From Oscheius onirici (Eukaryota; Nematoda; Chromadorea; Rhabditida; Rhabditidae), in the NCBI GenBank assembly GCA_932521025.1, contig OW051471.1:13268001-13332000 (forward strand): 64,000 bases of DNA, in the 5' to 3' direction. The translations under genes and the position numbers were made by a program. How positions within the stretch are numbered: position 1 is the first letter of the stretch; every line of letters starts with the position of its first letter. Below, piece by piece: positions 20,778 to 33,909 of this stretch. The notes below the pieces were generated by a model. That model saw only the letters and a program-made list of their open reading frames with translations. It had not been told where the DNA came from and searched no databases.

Positions 20778-22365
20778 AGAACTCGTCTGTGAGCAGTATC
20801 ACCCTAGTAAACCATAATAAACAGATTTCTTAGCCTTTTTCGGCTACTGTCTCTTCCCGGTCTCGCTATCGATCCGGTCTCAGCTTTTTGACACCGTTGT
20901 GGGTACTGGAAGTTTATACAAACTGGTAGAGACCAATGAGGTTGACAATATGAAACAGCTAGCTTTACTCCTAGTGACTCTCGGCTCTTCTATTTGATCT
21001 TCTCATTGGAGGAGGTAGAGGAAGTTGTACACAGTTCGTCAAGTTTGAAACTTTAAAGGACTGCTAGTTGCAAGCGGTCTCAACACGATTTCGAAAACGA
21101 GCCCAAACAATAGCGCGGGAGTACCAAATTTCGGCTAAAAGCAAATTGCCACCAAATTTTATGAGCGCGAAATGAAGAAAATTTGAAATTTTGGCTTGCA
21201 AACTTCGAAAATCTTGGCGCAAGGAGTTATCAGCAACCAGACTCTGTTTTTATCGTATTCGGTCTCATTTTGACGGTCGCATCGAGTTATACAATAATGA
21301 ATGAAAAATCACAGAATAAAATGGCTGGGAAAAACGATCTTTTCTGTTTTTTACTGAGCCGATTACATGAGCAAAGTTCAAGTGCCAACATTCATTATTG
21401 CCTACGCTCTTTCCAATGGAACCACATACAAAAAAAAATTCTTGTATGTGATTCCATTGGGAAAACTTCTCAGGAACATTGAACTGAAAAAGCCAACTGA
21501 AAATGGCTTGAACGGGTCCCGTCACGAAATCGTTTTGTCCAACGTTTCAAAGGCGCGACGAGCTGTGTAGAGCGCTCCTATTTTGGTCTCATGCCGATTG
21601 CAGCCAGTGGTCTCGTCACGAAATCCTCACTCAAAAGTTTGTCAACTCATGTTTACGAATTCTTTTGTTGTTGCCATGCAGTTGTAGCTGTTCGAGCGGA
21701 TGCAGAAAGAAACGACAAGCTGTTCCAAAGAATGAAAGCAGTTTCAATAGTTTGAAGCTGAGAAAGTTCTTCCGAAGGGCCTAAGAACAGATGTTGTTTC
21801 TTCCATGGAAGCTGTTCAAAAGTGGTGAAGAAGATTTTGTTCTTCTCTGCGATAAAAAAGTAGTTTTAGTTTTATTTTTCTAATAACCACATGTTCAGTT
21901 TCTAGCCTTTGTAGCCCGAGCTGCCAATTACTGTCAAATGAATAAATACTGCCTCATTTTCCAGCTCGACGTGATAATGCCGAGTTTCCGGCTCTGCTTC
22001 AGCGAAAAAATGGAGGTGCTTAGATAGAATAAATTTATTTTCTGGTAGAAGTCATAAAACCGAAAGAGGGAGCTTTTATGGCTACAGCTAGCCACAGAAT
22101 CTCGGATAGTTACGGAAAGGGAGGTACGACGGATGGAACACACTGGGGTTAAATACAAAATCATGTAAAGCTACTCTAGTCAAAAATATCATAATTACAG
22201 TATGCCCGAAAAGGTCGAAGATGGAAGAGACTTCTGCCGAAGAATAGTCACATAACAAGAGAGAGAGAGAGGTGGAGGAGATGCTAGTCGCGCTAATAAT
22301 TACCGTGAAAGGACCCAGAGAGGATAGAGATCGGAGAGGACTTGTGTCAGATAAGAGAGCCCGAT
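20778..22365. other. Intergenic, with short inverted repeats
   Basis: No gene supported. A small hairpin at 21408-21465 has arms TTTCCAATGGAACCACATAC and GTATGTGATTCCATTGGGAAA. Fragments such as CCCGTCACGAAAT (21517) resemble a stretch near 4400 (CCCGTCACGAATTTC), hinting at another low-copy repeat. Confidence 0.4.
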
Positions 22366-25300
22366 TTAAGAATCTGAATTGACTGGGACAGACTTGGATA
22401 CGAGCTGAGATAGCATGGGCAGCGTCGGAGTTTTCAAGACGTCATTGGTAGGAAACTTGAAGATACTGTTAGTGTTGCCAGCTGAAAAAAATTAGTTTAA
22501 TTAAACTCATAACACTCACCATTGAGACCAGCTGAGAGCATGGCTGGACTGTTCATCAAAGCTGTGGCTAAAGCAGAAGATACTACGGTAGCTGTGGAGA
22601 CTGGCGGGAACTGGAAGACTTGGCTCATTTTTGGCGTCGACAGCGGTGATCGGAAGGGACTGTTTGTGTTGATGCCAGAGAACAATGGCGAGTTTGGTCC
22701 ACAGAAAGAGGCTGATGCCAGAGCGTAGAGCTGCATCTAAATCAGGGATAAGTTTCACAGTTTCAATTACCTGTTGGCTGAGAAGGAACGGTGACATCTG
22801 CTGCATCACGTTCATAGGACTGATGGCCATGGGAAGCGTAGGGTTGAGGAACTGCGTCGAGGCCAAATCGAGGTTTTCGGGACGAGATCTCCTAGCATTC
22901 GGCTGGCTCAATTCCCTGTCCACTTTAATGGGAGGCGGGGGAGAAGCCTTCCTCTTCCGCGACATGTTGTCTTCGCTGTGGGCTGAACCGGGTCGTGACG
23001 AGGGACCAGCTGGTGAAGCGATAGTCGGAACAGCCGAAGATACACCCGACGAAGAGCACATGCTGTTCGGAGAGCAAGAACTATCAGTCGGCGAGGGAGT
23101 ATCATTGCTGTTTGTGCTCACTCCAGACAGATTCAAGGCAGCGAGATCTGCTGTGTGCTGGCCGGGAGTTGAGACTGGAAGCGGAGTCATGAAGGCCGAC
23201 GGTTCTTCTTTTTTGATATTGTGCAGATCAATTCCTAAACTCTGTGGCATGGCACCAAGCAGATTTTTCATGCCCTGAGGAGGATACTGAAACAGTTTCT
23301 CTTTAAATTTGATCACTTTCGAAAACTAACCCGATGATAAGGATCGTTGTTATTATGGCTGGTTAAGTTGAGCTCATGCAGATTCATGAAACGGTAGACG
23401 AACTTCTGTCCGATGACCTTCTTGATGATGTTTTTGTCGTAATAGTAGCGAAGAGCACGTGACAGCTTGTCGTAGTTCATGTGTTCTTTTCCTTTGCGCT
23501 TGCCCCACAGTTGGGCAACACCTTCGGCACTGATGAGCTGAAAACATGGATTTGATAAAGTATTTTTTGCTCTTCGGCAAACCTTTTTCGGAAAGATGTG
23601 TAACACTTTTTTTTGAGTTTTTTTTTTCAAAATGTTTTGGGAAAACATTGGTAAAAAACTGTTTATAAACTTGACTTTGTTCTGCTGTTTAATCCTTACT
23701 CTGTGAGACCATTTCTTCCCGAGAACAGTAATTAATTTCAGTCGGCGTGAGACCAACTAATAAATCTTTTGACGCGCAAGACTGTAAAGGGAAAGAATGC
23801 AAATATTGTCTTACCTTGAATTCGCCGTGATTATTGGTCCAAGCGATCAACTGGGGATAGTTGCCATCTTTCAAGAGTTCGAGCAGAAACTGCCACAGCG
23901 TCGTGTTAGAGTCTCCAGGCACAGGACAACGAACTGAAACTTATATATCAAGATTTACGTTGGTTTGAACTCACGGTTGTAGTCTGACTCACGCATTGCG
24001 GACGGCATGACGAGCCCTTCCATGGAGAGTCTTTGTTTTGGAGTTGGATGGGCAAATGCTTGAGCAGCCGCAACCGTATCTGAAAAACCAAACGTTTGAT
24101 TTAGATTTCTTGTTAAGAAGTTCGTTAGGAACGGTCCGGGATAACAATCGATAGATGATTAGGAGAGTGGTGGGTGGAACTCGTTTTCAGAGCGTCCACC
24201 GACGTCGGGGGTGTCATCATTCGCTATTACAGTCAATAGGAAAAGACAATCATGAGATTAAAGCTTGACTTTAGTGAAGACAGAGAGTAGGAAGTAGCAA
24301 TTGCAGAGACATTGTTCAAAAAGGGGCATAGGACGCCAAAGAAACAGTCGGCAGAGTCATACCAATTGTGTGAAAGACGGGCATCCGGTAGTGGGGCCAC
24401 CCCACACGCGCTCTAAAGTTCATTGACGGCTGCTTTTGAATGTTACTACGGTTGTTTATAGCAACGAACGATATTATTTGGGAACTGATCGAGAAAAAGG
24501 AAAAGTTCTGGTGATTGGTCCAGGTCTCTCAAGGACATCTTTACTTTCCGTTGATAATACCACGGAACAACATCTGTTAGAGTAAAATTTCCGGTAGAAA
24601 CTATTTCAAAGGATAAAAATGGTTAATTTAGCTCAACAAAAGGACAGAGAATTAACTTATAGTTTCACATTTCAACAGAATATAGTGAACGGTCAGCCAT
24701 TTGCACTGTTACACAAAAAGTCTGAAATTAGACACGACGCTGATGAGTCAGAGACAGACACGGCTATTTGAAAATGGCAAAAGAGCGACCGCATTTTCTT
24801 GTTTTGAAAACAAAATTAAAAAGACAAGAAGACTTCCGGTCGAGACAGCTTGCAATAGTTTGCAAACATCTACAAATGGGCTGGTTAAACGTCCTCACTA
24901 ACACACCCACTCAACTGATAAGAAATCTCGTCGGTTCTTTCAAAACATCAACACAAATTTTCGACTTTTCGCTATTGATTCAAAATCTCTCTGAGCGGAA
25001 GAAGTAGGGGAGGCTATCTTGTCTGCTGGCAAAAGAAGTAGAGTCCGGGACCGGAACTGCCCGATAACAGCCTATGACCCTGAGATAAAAGAAGAGGGGA
25101 AGGGAGACAAACGAATTACTTTAAGCGATTGTGTGAGCTGGCTAAAAAAATAGAAAACTCACTGGCTAAACTTAAAATATCCTCAATGTTCATTTTTACA
25201 TTGGCAGAGAGCGGGCGGACTGTACAGCAGTGAGAGCGAATATGATGGTTGCTTTTACCTCGGGTGATGCTCATCGGTCCCTTTAGTCGGAACCGCCTTA

Positions 25301-27748
25301 TACCCTACGGTTACAGATTTGTCGGCGGCCCTTTTTGGTGGCAAAGAGAGCGATGACCCGAAATTACAATCTCACACCATTTACGGGCGGAAATACTTAG
25401 GCCGGTGCGATTACGGACTACCTTATCGCTGGAAGAGCTTGTGGTGGGGGCTACTTCCGATCTTGGGTTTAGGGGAACAGATAGTAGCAATAAGATCTTC
25501 TCGAGTGCAGTTAGTCTTTAGATTGTAGCAGATTCTGGTTAAAAATTTGTTTTGTGGCTTGTTAAAAAAAGAGAGCTCTACCGTAACCCATTTAGTTCGC
25601 CACGAGACCGGAATAACACTAGCAAACTTGGTGGGGCTGTCTCGCAGCGAAAACGTTCGATTTGAAAAAGTTCACTTTGCAAAAATCTTGGCTGAGTATC
25701 CAATATTTACACGTTATATTAATTTGGCTACAGCACACAAACATTGCATACTCAGCCAAGATTTTTGCAAAGTGACCATTTTCAAATCGAACATTTTCGC
25801 CGCGAGACAGCCCCAACTTGGCTGAGTATCCTACGTTTCCATGTTATAAGGGTCTCGCGCGGAAACAAATGCGTTACGGACGAGCTCATTTTTTTTTAAC
25901 AAACAATAATAAACTATTTTTTCAAACATAAATAGGAGTGCTGGAAAGGACTGAAAAAAAGAAGAAAATTGCAACAATGAATCCAGACTGGCGTCCGTCT
26001 CTCTTTTTCTCGATCCTATAGATTAAAGGAAAGGATAACAAGCCTGGCGGAAAAACCACTAACGAGACGGAAGCGCGGTCCAGCCGAGAAAGGACATCTC
26101 AGATGCGCATCTCTCAACAGTCGGGACCGGTCGCGACAGCCGGTGAGAATACCGTTAGTCATAGAGGACGGTAGAACGAAGGAGAGTAAGAGAAAAGGCG
26201 CGAGATTGGTTCCGGTGCGCGGTGGTAGCCGAGTGGACAACTTGATTAACTGTTTAAAGAGCAGCCTTCGGTGAAGCGGAAAACGCCTTGTCGCGAAAGA
26301 GATAACCAGTGAGTGTTCCAGATTAACACCTTACCCAACCAAAAAGACGACAATCTGTTTTGCTAGGACAAAAGCTGCCCATATGGAGGCAGCCTAGTGA
26401 AAACGTGTCTCGGGACTGTTTTCACGCTATGGAGCCATCTATTAAGAAGAACGAGGGAGGGAGGGAGAGCCGAACCGGGCCTCACGCAGCTTTCTCCCAA
26501 ACAAGATCCGCTAAGAGAGAAAACACGCTTCTAAATTACGTCTGTGTTCATCTCAAAACATCCTGTGCGAAGACGAGACTCTTTCTCTCCCGCTTACCGT
26601 TCTGACCTTGAAATGGACACTATTGCAATTAACACAAAAGGACAGTGTTCGGAATGAAAATATGAGAAGACTTTTTGCTTTCTACCATTTTAGAGGGACT
26701 GCTCGTCCGGAAATGAAAGGAACCGTTCAGTCCCTCAAACTGGCATTAATCAAAAAGGAAGAGACGGAAAAATCAAGTCTTTTGGACTGCAAAAGTTATA
26801 TTCAAAAAAGTTCAAGTACTCACTTAAGATGGAAGGCGTACGTGTGTGGCCCTCACCGCCCGCGCGCTGTTTTAATCGTAAAACGTACTCTAACCTGAGG
26901 TAATAACCCCTTGGAAAGATCCAGATAAGGCGGTGAATCAGCTCTTTGTTGAAGCCGAGCTGGAAGAGGACTGGCAACAATAAAGAAAGTGATAGATCAA
27001 TGTTCTCCGGATGTCGCTGCAAAACCGTTGTATCCTTTTAGCTTAAAAGTATAGCGAAAAACTGAAATGTTGCCTGATCGCCTGATCAGACTTGTAGTTT
27101 GAAACATGGAACTTCCATTATACACAGTTTCGATTTCGATCAAAAAATGAGTGAGAACTGTTTATAAAGTGTTGACCGGAAATTATTTGAAAAAGTCATG
27201 CGGTTTATCTTGTTTTCGGATGGGGAAAAGTTTGAAAGAAAGCCGTGTAAGCTCGTTTTCCGCGCCAGTTCCGCTGTCCAATTACCCTGACGGTCCGGTC
27301 AGCCGGTATCTTCCCAAGGAGTCGGCCGGGCCAAAGAGCGCGTAACTGGCGACAATGGCCAGTAATTGAGTCCGGCTGAACGAGTCACCGTAACAGGAAA
27401 TTGGAATTTCTCCTCCCTCTTTCTCTCTTCAAGATCATCACTTTTCGTGAGAACCACCCAGAGGCTGGAAGAGTGAGACAGGCAAAGCCTGCTGGCTGTG
27501 CGAGACAACAGCCATTTGTTGCCCGAACCAAACCGCGTTTACGGCCTTAAATGCGGTCAAGATCCGGCGTGCCGTAGTGCGGAAACTTTAGATCCTTGTT
27601 TCCCAAACGAAATCTAGAAAAACTTACGGGTAGTTCCGAGATAGGTCGGTGGTGCTGCTGGGTATACGGTCACTACTCGAGGATTTTGTCTTGGTTCAAG
27701 TTCAGCGTATATCATTGTATTTGAAGTATCGAAAGTTTGAGAGTTCAT
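22366..27748 (-). CDS. lin-1: ETS-domain transcription factor, LIN-1 / Elk family
   Basis: Nuclear effector of Ras-MAPK signalling; in C. elegans LIN-1 represses the primary vulval fate until phosphorylated by ERK. Exons with consistent phases: 27748-27628, 24079-23993, 23933-23815, 23537-23331, 23286-22771, 22736-22520, 22481-22366; 460 residues (C. elegans LIN-1 is of similar size). The ETS domain runs [70 protein letters not shown], with invariant Trp and the RALRYYYDK recognition helix. The C-terminal half is rich in Ser-Pro/Thr-Pro, as expected for MAPK sites, has KRKASPPPP, and carries two FxFP ERK-docking motifs: VFQFPP (exon 6) and IFKFPT (last exon). Two other possible first exons lie at 25163 and 31971. 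Confidence 0.9.
25163..25193 (-). CDS. lin-1: Possible alternative first exon of lin-1 (1c)
   Basis: ATG at 25193 opens [10 protein letters not shown] followed by A|GTGAG, a phase-1 donor. That phase matches lin-1 exon 2 (24079), giving [19 protein letters not shown]. Upstream there is no in-frame ATG and no obvious acceptor, so it would need its own promoter. Short length keeps confidence low. Confidence 0.4.
25632..25815. repeat. Foldback MITE in lin-1 intron, 6-bp TSD
   Basis: Arms TGGGGCTGTCTCGC...CGATTTGAAAAAGTTCAC...CTTGGCTGAGTATCCAAT and their near-complement GCATACTCAGCCAAG...GCGAGACAGCCCCA. ACTTGG occurs directly outside both ends (25626-25631 and 25816-25821). The element is about 184 bp. 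Confidence 0.65.
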
Positions 27749-30700
27749 GCTGGAATGTCAGCTTGTGGGCGAGGGAGAGATCACCTTCTGTGGTCCGGAC
27801 AAGCGAATAAACTGAGTGAGGTGGACGGGGTGTGAGAACTATGTTAATTTGATATGTTAAACAGTCATTAAAGGGGCGGCTCCGGATGTCAAAATTAATT
27901 ATTGGTGCTACCGAAGGGGAGGGAATAGCAGCTCCGAAATCTAAAGATGCTTTGACGAAAAGGGAAAACTCACAAAATATCAGTTTTTTTGCTTTAAATC
28001 TTTTTGAAAAGAGTCGAACATAACGTACAAATTGAGTAAAAAAAATTCTCTAATGAAAAGAATCAAAGTTTGCTAAACCCAATGAACAAAGGTCTCGATC
28101 AGAAAGCCTGTGTAGGCGTCGACAGTTTGCAACACGAGGCATGCAAATATTCGAGCGTGGGAGAACCATCCTCCGCGACTGGCAGCAATGCCATTTCTTG
28201 AGGTCTCCCGAGAACCCACAGAGAGAGAGGGCAACAGGGGACAGAGCGGAAACTGTGAAACGAAATCGATTAGACGGGCCCGACATTACGGAAGTCGGAA
28301 CGGGAGACAGTTTGGGGGCTTTTTATCACAAGGATGCATCTTTAATGCCCGAAGAGAGAGAGGCTTTCTCGTCTCGCGTACACGGAACCCAGGACACAAG
28401 ATTTGGATCTCTTCACGACGAGAAGACATGCCGTCCGGTCACTCTTGGCAACTTTGTCGGGACGGACACATAAAGTGTGCAAAGCCTAATTTTTGGGAAG
28501 CTGGCTATTAGAAGAGAAGAAACCGCAGATAAGAATTTTCGGGAGAATCGATTCGTCATAAAATCCACTATCAGTTTAAGAATACCCAAGTGTGAATCAG
28601 CGATCAAGATGATGCGGGCATGTGATAACAGGAGGCGCGAATTGTTTTCTCCAGAACGACATTCCGATATTAGGTGCCTAATAAGCTAGTCATTACTCCT
28701 CTGGGGAGTGCAAAAAAGCGTTGGCATATCTGTTACGTGGAACGAAGATAGAGGAAAACAAAGAAGAGAGGGGCAAAAGCAGAACTTTGAGAGTGTGTCC
28801 AGATCGCCCTTTAAAGGTTAACAATGCGCCGCAGCAGGATGCCATTATGAGACGCCTCCTCTTGACATTCAAATCCCTTTTCTCACACAGTAACTCTGAC
28901 AGTTTATGCAAATTTGAGAGATACGAGTTGCGGCAACAACACGGCCTAGTTTGGAGTAGAAAGAGGAATAGCTGAGAGCCAGGCTAGTAAGGTGTTATCG
29001 CAAGGACCAATAATTATAGGTTAGCGAACGAGAGAGACGCGCAATGGCTGTTTCGGAATCATAAGGTTGCAGTGATAGAATCGGTCATAATTTAACAAGA
29101 GGGATTAGCGAGGTCAAAATCTTCTGACAGAGTTAGAACTCTTTCTTCCATCCCATTAAACTGTATCTCATTGCCACCGTCTTCCTTCTCCCCGGCTATT
29201 ATAAAGTGTCATTGAATCCAATGTGGCGCCATGACACTATGTTTAACGGTAAGAAGAGGGCATCCTCATCAGGAAAGTTTCCTCCACTTCTTGACCTTCG
29301 CACAGAGGCAGAGAGAGACCTCCGCATCCGAAGTGATCCATCACCTGGTCGCGTCAACTTAAAGAAGATCCGCTTGGGATATATATCCTTGCCGCTTATC
29401 TAATGGGATAGAGAACAACCAACTTGACAAAAAGGTTTCCAGCTAGAACTCAGGGGATTACTGTTCTTACGTAACTGTAGAGAAATGTGCTAATTGGCGG
29501 TTGCCACAATCGTCTAACATGACCCTAAGTGGATTAGGACTTTGTACAAATATTGCCCGCTTTCCGGGTCACGGTGGCAAGACAGACGGGGAGAAGACAA
29601 TTGAAGACGGCCCGCGGGTGGTCAGTCATATCTTTTTGTCAGTTGGCTGGCAGCCACCGGAGGAGAGCCATAAAGAATAAGTTGCTGAGACTATAAAACC
29701 GTCAGCCCTATTTATTACGGGAAGGGGGTCAGAGTGATAAAACAGTCGAAGCAAAGTGTGAGCAAAGGTCACTGTTTTCGCATCGAAATGGCTCATTGGC
29801 CCTAAGTTCTGGTCAAAGCGCGGCATGCCAAAAGGTGAAGAAGAATGACGCGTAGCAAAGGGAAAAACCACCCGACCTTAGGGCAAAAACGGCCATTAGG
29901 CAGGAGGAGAGCCAAATGTTGAAGAAATAAGAAGGACCATACTGATTTATTGGCAGTCCGCTGTCTAACTTTCAGGCAAAAATTTTGACTAAGTGAGTGT
30001 AGCTTTAAAAACTGGCAGAAGAGAAAAGAAATAAGAAAGTAAAAAAGTTTTAGGAAGTTGACTTCCTCCCGGATGGACACCGCAAGTCGGATTACTCATT
30101 TTACGCTCTCGTCAACTTCCTTTCCCCAACGTACTGTCTTTGTTTTCGGATTTGAATCACACGACGTTTCGCGCATGCGTCCGGCAAAACTGAGTCTGTT
30201 TCAGAAGGGTCATGGGAGCGGGAATGTTTCAAAAAAAAGTTTTGGATGGAGAAACAAAGGTGCGTAAATCTTAGGGGCTGGCGAACTAATCTGTCCCACA
30301 GATTGGCGACCATTTTGGGTCAAGTCGTCTCTTCCGCTCGGGCCATTCAAATGAGGTGATTAAGACGCACCTATGGGTGCCAAAACAGACAACAAGTGAG
30401 ACTTTCTGCGCGGCTGAGCCAAAGAAAAGAGCAACAAATGTCCGTTACGGTAATCTTAAGCCGCGCAGCAGCTGCCCGACTCACGAATAAATATTGTTAT
30501 TACAGCAAAAGCTTGTATAAAAGGGGTCAGCACAGAGGACTTCTGTTGATTAACGACCTTCCGGCCAGTTTATGATTCCCCACGCGAAACTACAATCTCA
30601 TTTGTACCCTTCTGGCCTGAAAAACAAAATCTGAATACGGTATATGCTAATGCGCGACTGTCAGCAAGTAGGCGGCTGTTTGGAGGAGAACAAAAAGAAG

Positions 30701-31970
30701 GAGCGGGAGGATTATCCGGAAGGACGGCTGCCGGTCGACGGTCAAGAGGCAGGCTCTGAGATGTCTTTGTTCGACACTACAAAAAATAATCTGCCAGAGG
30801 AAGAAGGGGGCAAAACGTCTACAGTATACTGTAAATTTGTAACGACTGGGACTGTCTCAAGATGTTTGGTCGCGTTTCCTACAGTAGTTCACTGACATCA
30901 GTTAACATTCTAGAGTCACTCATGGTATTTCTCCTGAAAATTAATACCATGAGAAATTAACCTTCCCCCAAACGTCCGGAAAAGCTCCCCCACTGTTGAT
31001 TCAGGGTGTTCGAATAGGGGGACTAGATTGAGGGAGATATATACTGAATGGACTTCTCGTATAAACAGACTGTCAAAACATTTTGGGGAGGGACGTTCGG
31101 TAGTTTGGTTCTAAGTGTAAACTTTTGGCCAGATGAGCTCGGAGACTCGTAAAAGGAGAAGAGAACAAAGACAAAGAGGAAGTGAGGTGATAATCTTGTG
31201 TCCATTTGGTTGACTCCCTTCTTGTACTGTTGTAATCCGTAAATTGCACAACGCGCAAAAGGAGCGCCCTGCTCGTAAAAAGGCGGTCATCATTAGCAGT
31301 AGTTTGTGCCAAGGGCAGCGGCAGGCACCTGTCTCTTTTTAATTACGGAATCGCGTAAAAAGCGAACTGACGAACATTTTTGAAGAGAAAAAAAGGCAAA
31401 CTGGTTTGAAGGAGGATATGTGAGCTTGGAAACAGCTGTCACCAAGGGGTGCGTAGGAATGGAAGGGGATATCCGAGAACGGTTCTGGGAACAGAATGTT
31501 ACAGATAGAAAAGGAGTGGGATAGTAAATAATGATAAACAATTGGAAAACTTTTGTTTTAACTGTAGGAAGACGGGAAAAAGCCGAAGAAACAGGTTAGG
31601 GATTTTGAAACTATGAAAACTAGAAAATTTAAAAGAATTTAAAAAAAATTGTAGTATTTCTAGTAAGAAATAAGAGTTTCTAGAATGTTGAAAAAATTTC
31701 TACGATTCAAAAAGTGCAAAGTTCGAAGAAGGATGCAGACAGGTGAAATTTGTTACATATTATTGGGACTTGGCACCGTCTACAAGTTGACAGTGTTGTT
31801 ATCCGTTTTCCAAGTAAACGAATATAACTGAGGGTAGACATAAAATTGATTGAATGATCAGTTTGAGCAGGCGGGTCGCATGTGAAAGAGCCATCCCGGG
31901 GGCACGGGAAACGTGGAAGCGAATGGTCAAACAAGGGCTAGAGGGCAAGCGTGATTAAACAAAAACCAAC
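27749..31970. other. Long gene-free stretch upstream of lin-1 exon 1a
   Basis: About 4.2 kb with no supported exon on either strand. It is free of the foldbacks that crowd other introns, purine-rich, and has many GAGAGA tracts and scattered TGAC motifs. It is probably regulatory and intronic sequence of lin-1 if the exon at 31971 is used. Several open frames (28050-28290, 28141-28510, 29626-29871) lack exon features. Confidence 0.5.
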
Positions 31971-32013
31971 CTTTCGGAGTTGTTCTGTCGCCGTCGTCTT
32001 CCTCTCCAGACAT
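31971..32013 (-). CDS. lin-1: Possible distal alternative first exon of lin-1 (1b)
   Basis: ATG at 32013 stands directly behind AAGTTTCAG, a good cis- or trans-splice acceptor, and encodes MSGEEDDGDRTTPK with a phase-1 donor (G|GTTGG). Joined to lin-1 exon 2 this reads [19 protein letters not shown]. The phase match, acidic start and Thr-Pro site support it. It would extend lin-1 to 9.6 kb. It could instead belong to an unseen minus-strand gene. Confidence 0.5.
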
Positions 32014-33909
32014 CTGAAACTTTTCAAGTTTAAACTATACAAATTGTAAGTTTTTCATCAAGAAAAGAGAAAAGCTGATTAAAAAATTTAGTCATTCGAA
32101 ATGGTCTGTACTTTCCCAAGATCGTTCAGTTCCAAGTGGCAAATCTCGCGCATATTTCCGTCCTTCATGTGGCGGCATCTTTTGCGGTGAGGCAACCCGG
32201 CTGACCTTGTCCGGCAAATTGTCAATTAGGAAACCGAGAGAAATTTTTGGGATGAAAAGGTGTGAGTCACAACGAGGAACCTCGTGATCTACTAGATGCG
32301 ATCGATGCCTTTCGGAGCCCGCTGGCATTTTACAACGAGACACAGCATCATTTCAGCTGCTAGACCAGTGTCCCCGGAATGTCTCCAAGGGCTATCCTCT
32401 TTTTGCAAAAAAAAAGTCATGGGAGAAACTACACGAAATCCGATCCAAAAACATAATAAATGAGAAGCGGAGCAGGTGATTTGGCGCCCTGCGAGCACGA
32501 TGAAACAACTGTCACTTTAGAATAGTAAACAGCCGTACTATCAACTTGTCAAAACTGATTCGGAAAAATGAAGACCGTAATCACTATTAGCTAATGGGAG
32601 TTCCCACATTAAATTCGACAGATGAGAGTCATTAATTTTCGTTTTTATTGTAGTGCGAGAAGGGAAACTAAAAAAGTTGAGTCTGGCAAAAAAGGGACAC
32701 TGTGACAACAGAACAAACAAAATTCACGAAATTTCAGTAGAAAAGTAAAGAGTTTCAAAAATTTAACTGTCTATATTTGATCTGAAGCTTTCAACTATTT
32801 GATTAACTGGAAGAATGTCAATTGGCCTGGCTTTGACGACGTAATCTGACTATTTTAGCCATTTGCATAGTTTTAACAAAAGCACAGTTAAATCTGAATG
32901 TGGATACCTTTAGCTTACCCAGTTTTGTCCCTGAAATTAAAGTCTCATTTTGGCAGCCCTGCTTTTGTGAATTACTTTTTCACTTGTCCAGACATCAGAT
33001 CTATTCATTTTTCAGATTATTTCTCTCATCATGACAGCTTCCTCTTGTGCATGGGGGAATGTCCTGCGAAAGTACTCTACTGCACGACTCAAAGAAATAC
33101 ATTTCCTATGGCCGAAGAGTTACTGAAGATATAATTATTTGATTTTCTGGGCTCTTTCCGGCTTGTTTCTGGGCTCTTTCCGGCTTGTTGTCTTTAACGA
33201 ATGACGAGTTACTTCCGGTCTAAAAGTTTTCATTTGATCTTAGCTAATCGGTGACATGCCCTTTCGATTCAGCCTGTCTCTAGAAAGATGTTTCTTTAGG
33301 ACTTCACATGCTTTCAGATATGTCTGGGAGCGCGATTGGGCCTGGGTGCGATCCGGGAGCGATCCCGGACGCGTCAAGACTGAGGACAAGACAACAAGAT
33401 TTTCTCAACAGAGATTTATTCTGATAAGAATACGAATGACTTCAAACTTTATTCAGTTTCTTCATTTTTGTCGTGAGGGTGTGCTGATGACGCTGCTACC
33501 ATTTTGGGTAGCATACATTCCTATTATTTTTGCCGCGGTCAGGGCCGCCCAGATTGCGAGCTAGGCATGGCTCCGGGCCGCGCCGGAGATTCCAGGCCCG
33601 GGCCGGCCCGCCTTGGCCTGGCCCCCCTGACTTGGCCGTCGGACCGGAATCAGAACAAAAATGAAGCTGTTCATATTATGCATATGCATGCTTTGTAAGA
33701 TACTGGTTTTCAAACTGTAAACATTCGATCAACCCGTAATCAGTATCCGTTTACTTGGACCTCGTTTAGCCAGAAAACCACTTGTTTGAATACATCAGTT
33801 AGCATAGTTATAGCCTGCAATCTTTCGAGCAGTGAGTAACAACATCAATTATCTTTTCTCCTTCCTCTTCGGCTTTTGTTTTTACGAAAGTCATTCGTTT
33901 TGTTTCAGA
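32014..33909. other. Intergenic, with a tandem duplication and a GC-rich block
   Basis: No supported gene. At 33146-33189 a 22-bp unit (TCTGGGCTCTTTCCGGCTTG + TT) occurs twice exactly. At 33560-33645 a GC-rich block (GGGCCGCGCCGG, GGCCCGGGCCGGCCCG) resembles the repeat at 58012-58191. Confidence 0.5.

Noticed and set aside
22685-23278. Plus-strand open frame of 197 residues opposite lin-1
   Set aside because: Exact shadow of the lin-1 Ser/Pro-rich exon, no own motifs.
28050-29900. Several overlapping open frames of 65-110 residues upstream of lin-1
   Set aside because: No consistent splice borders, leaders or domains; the area reads as regulatory or intronic DNA.
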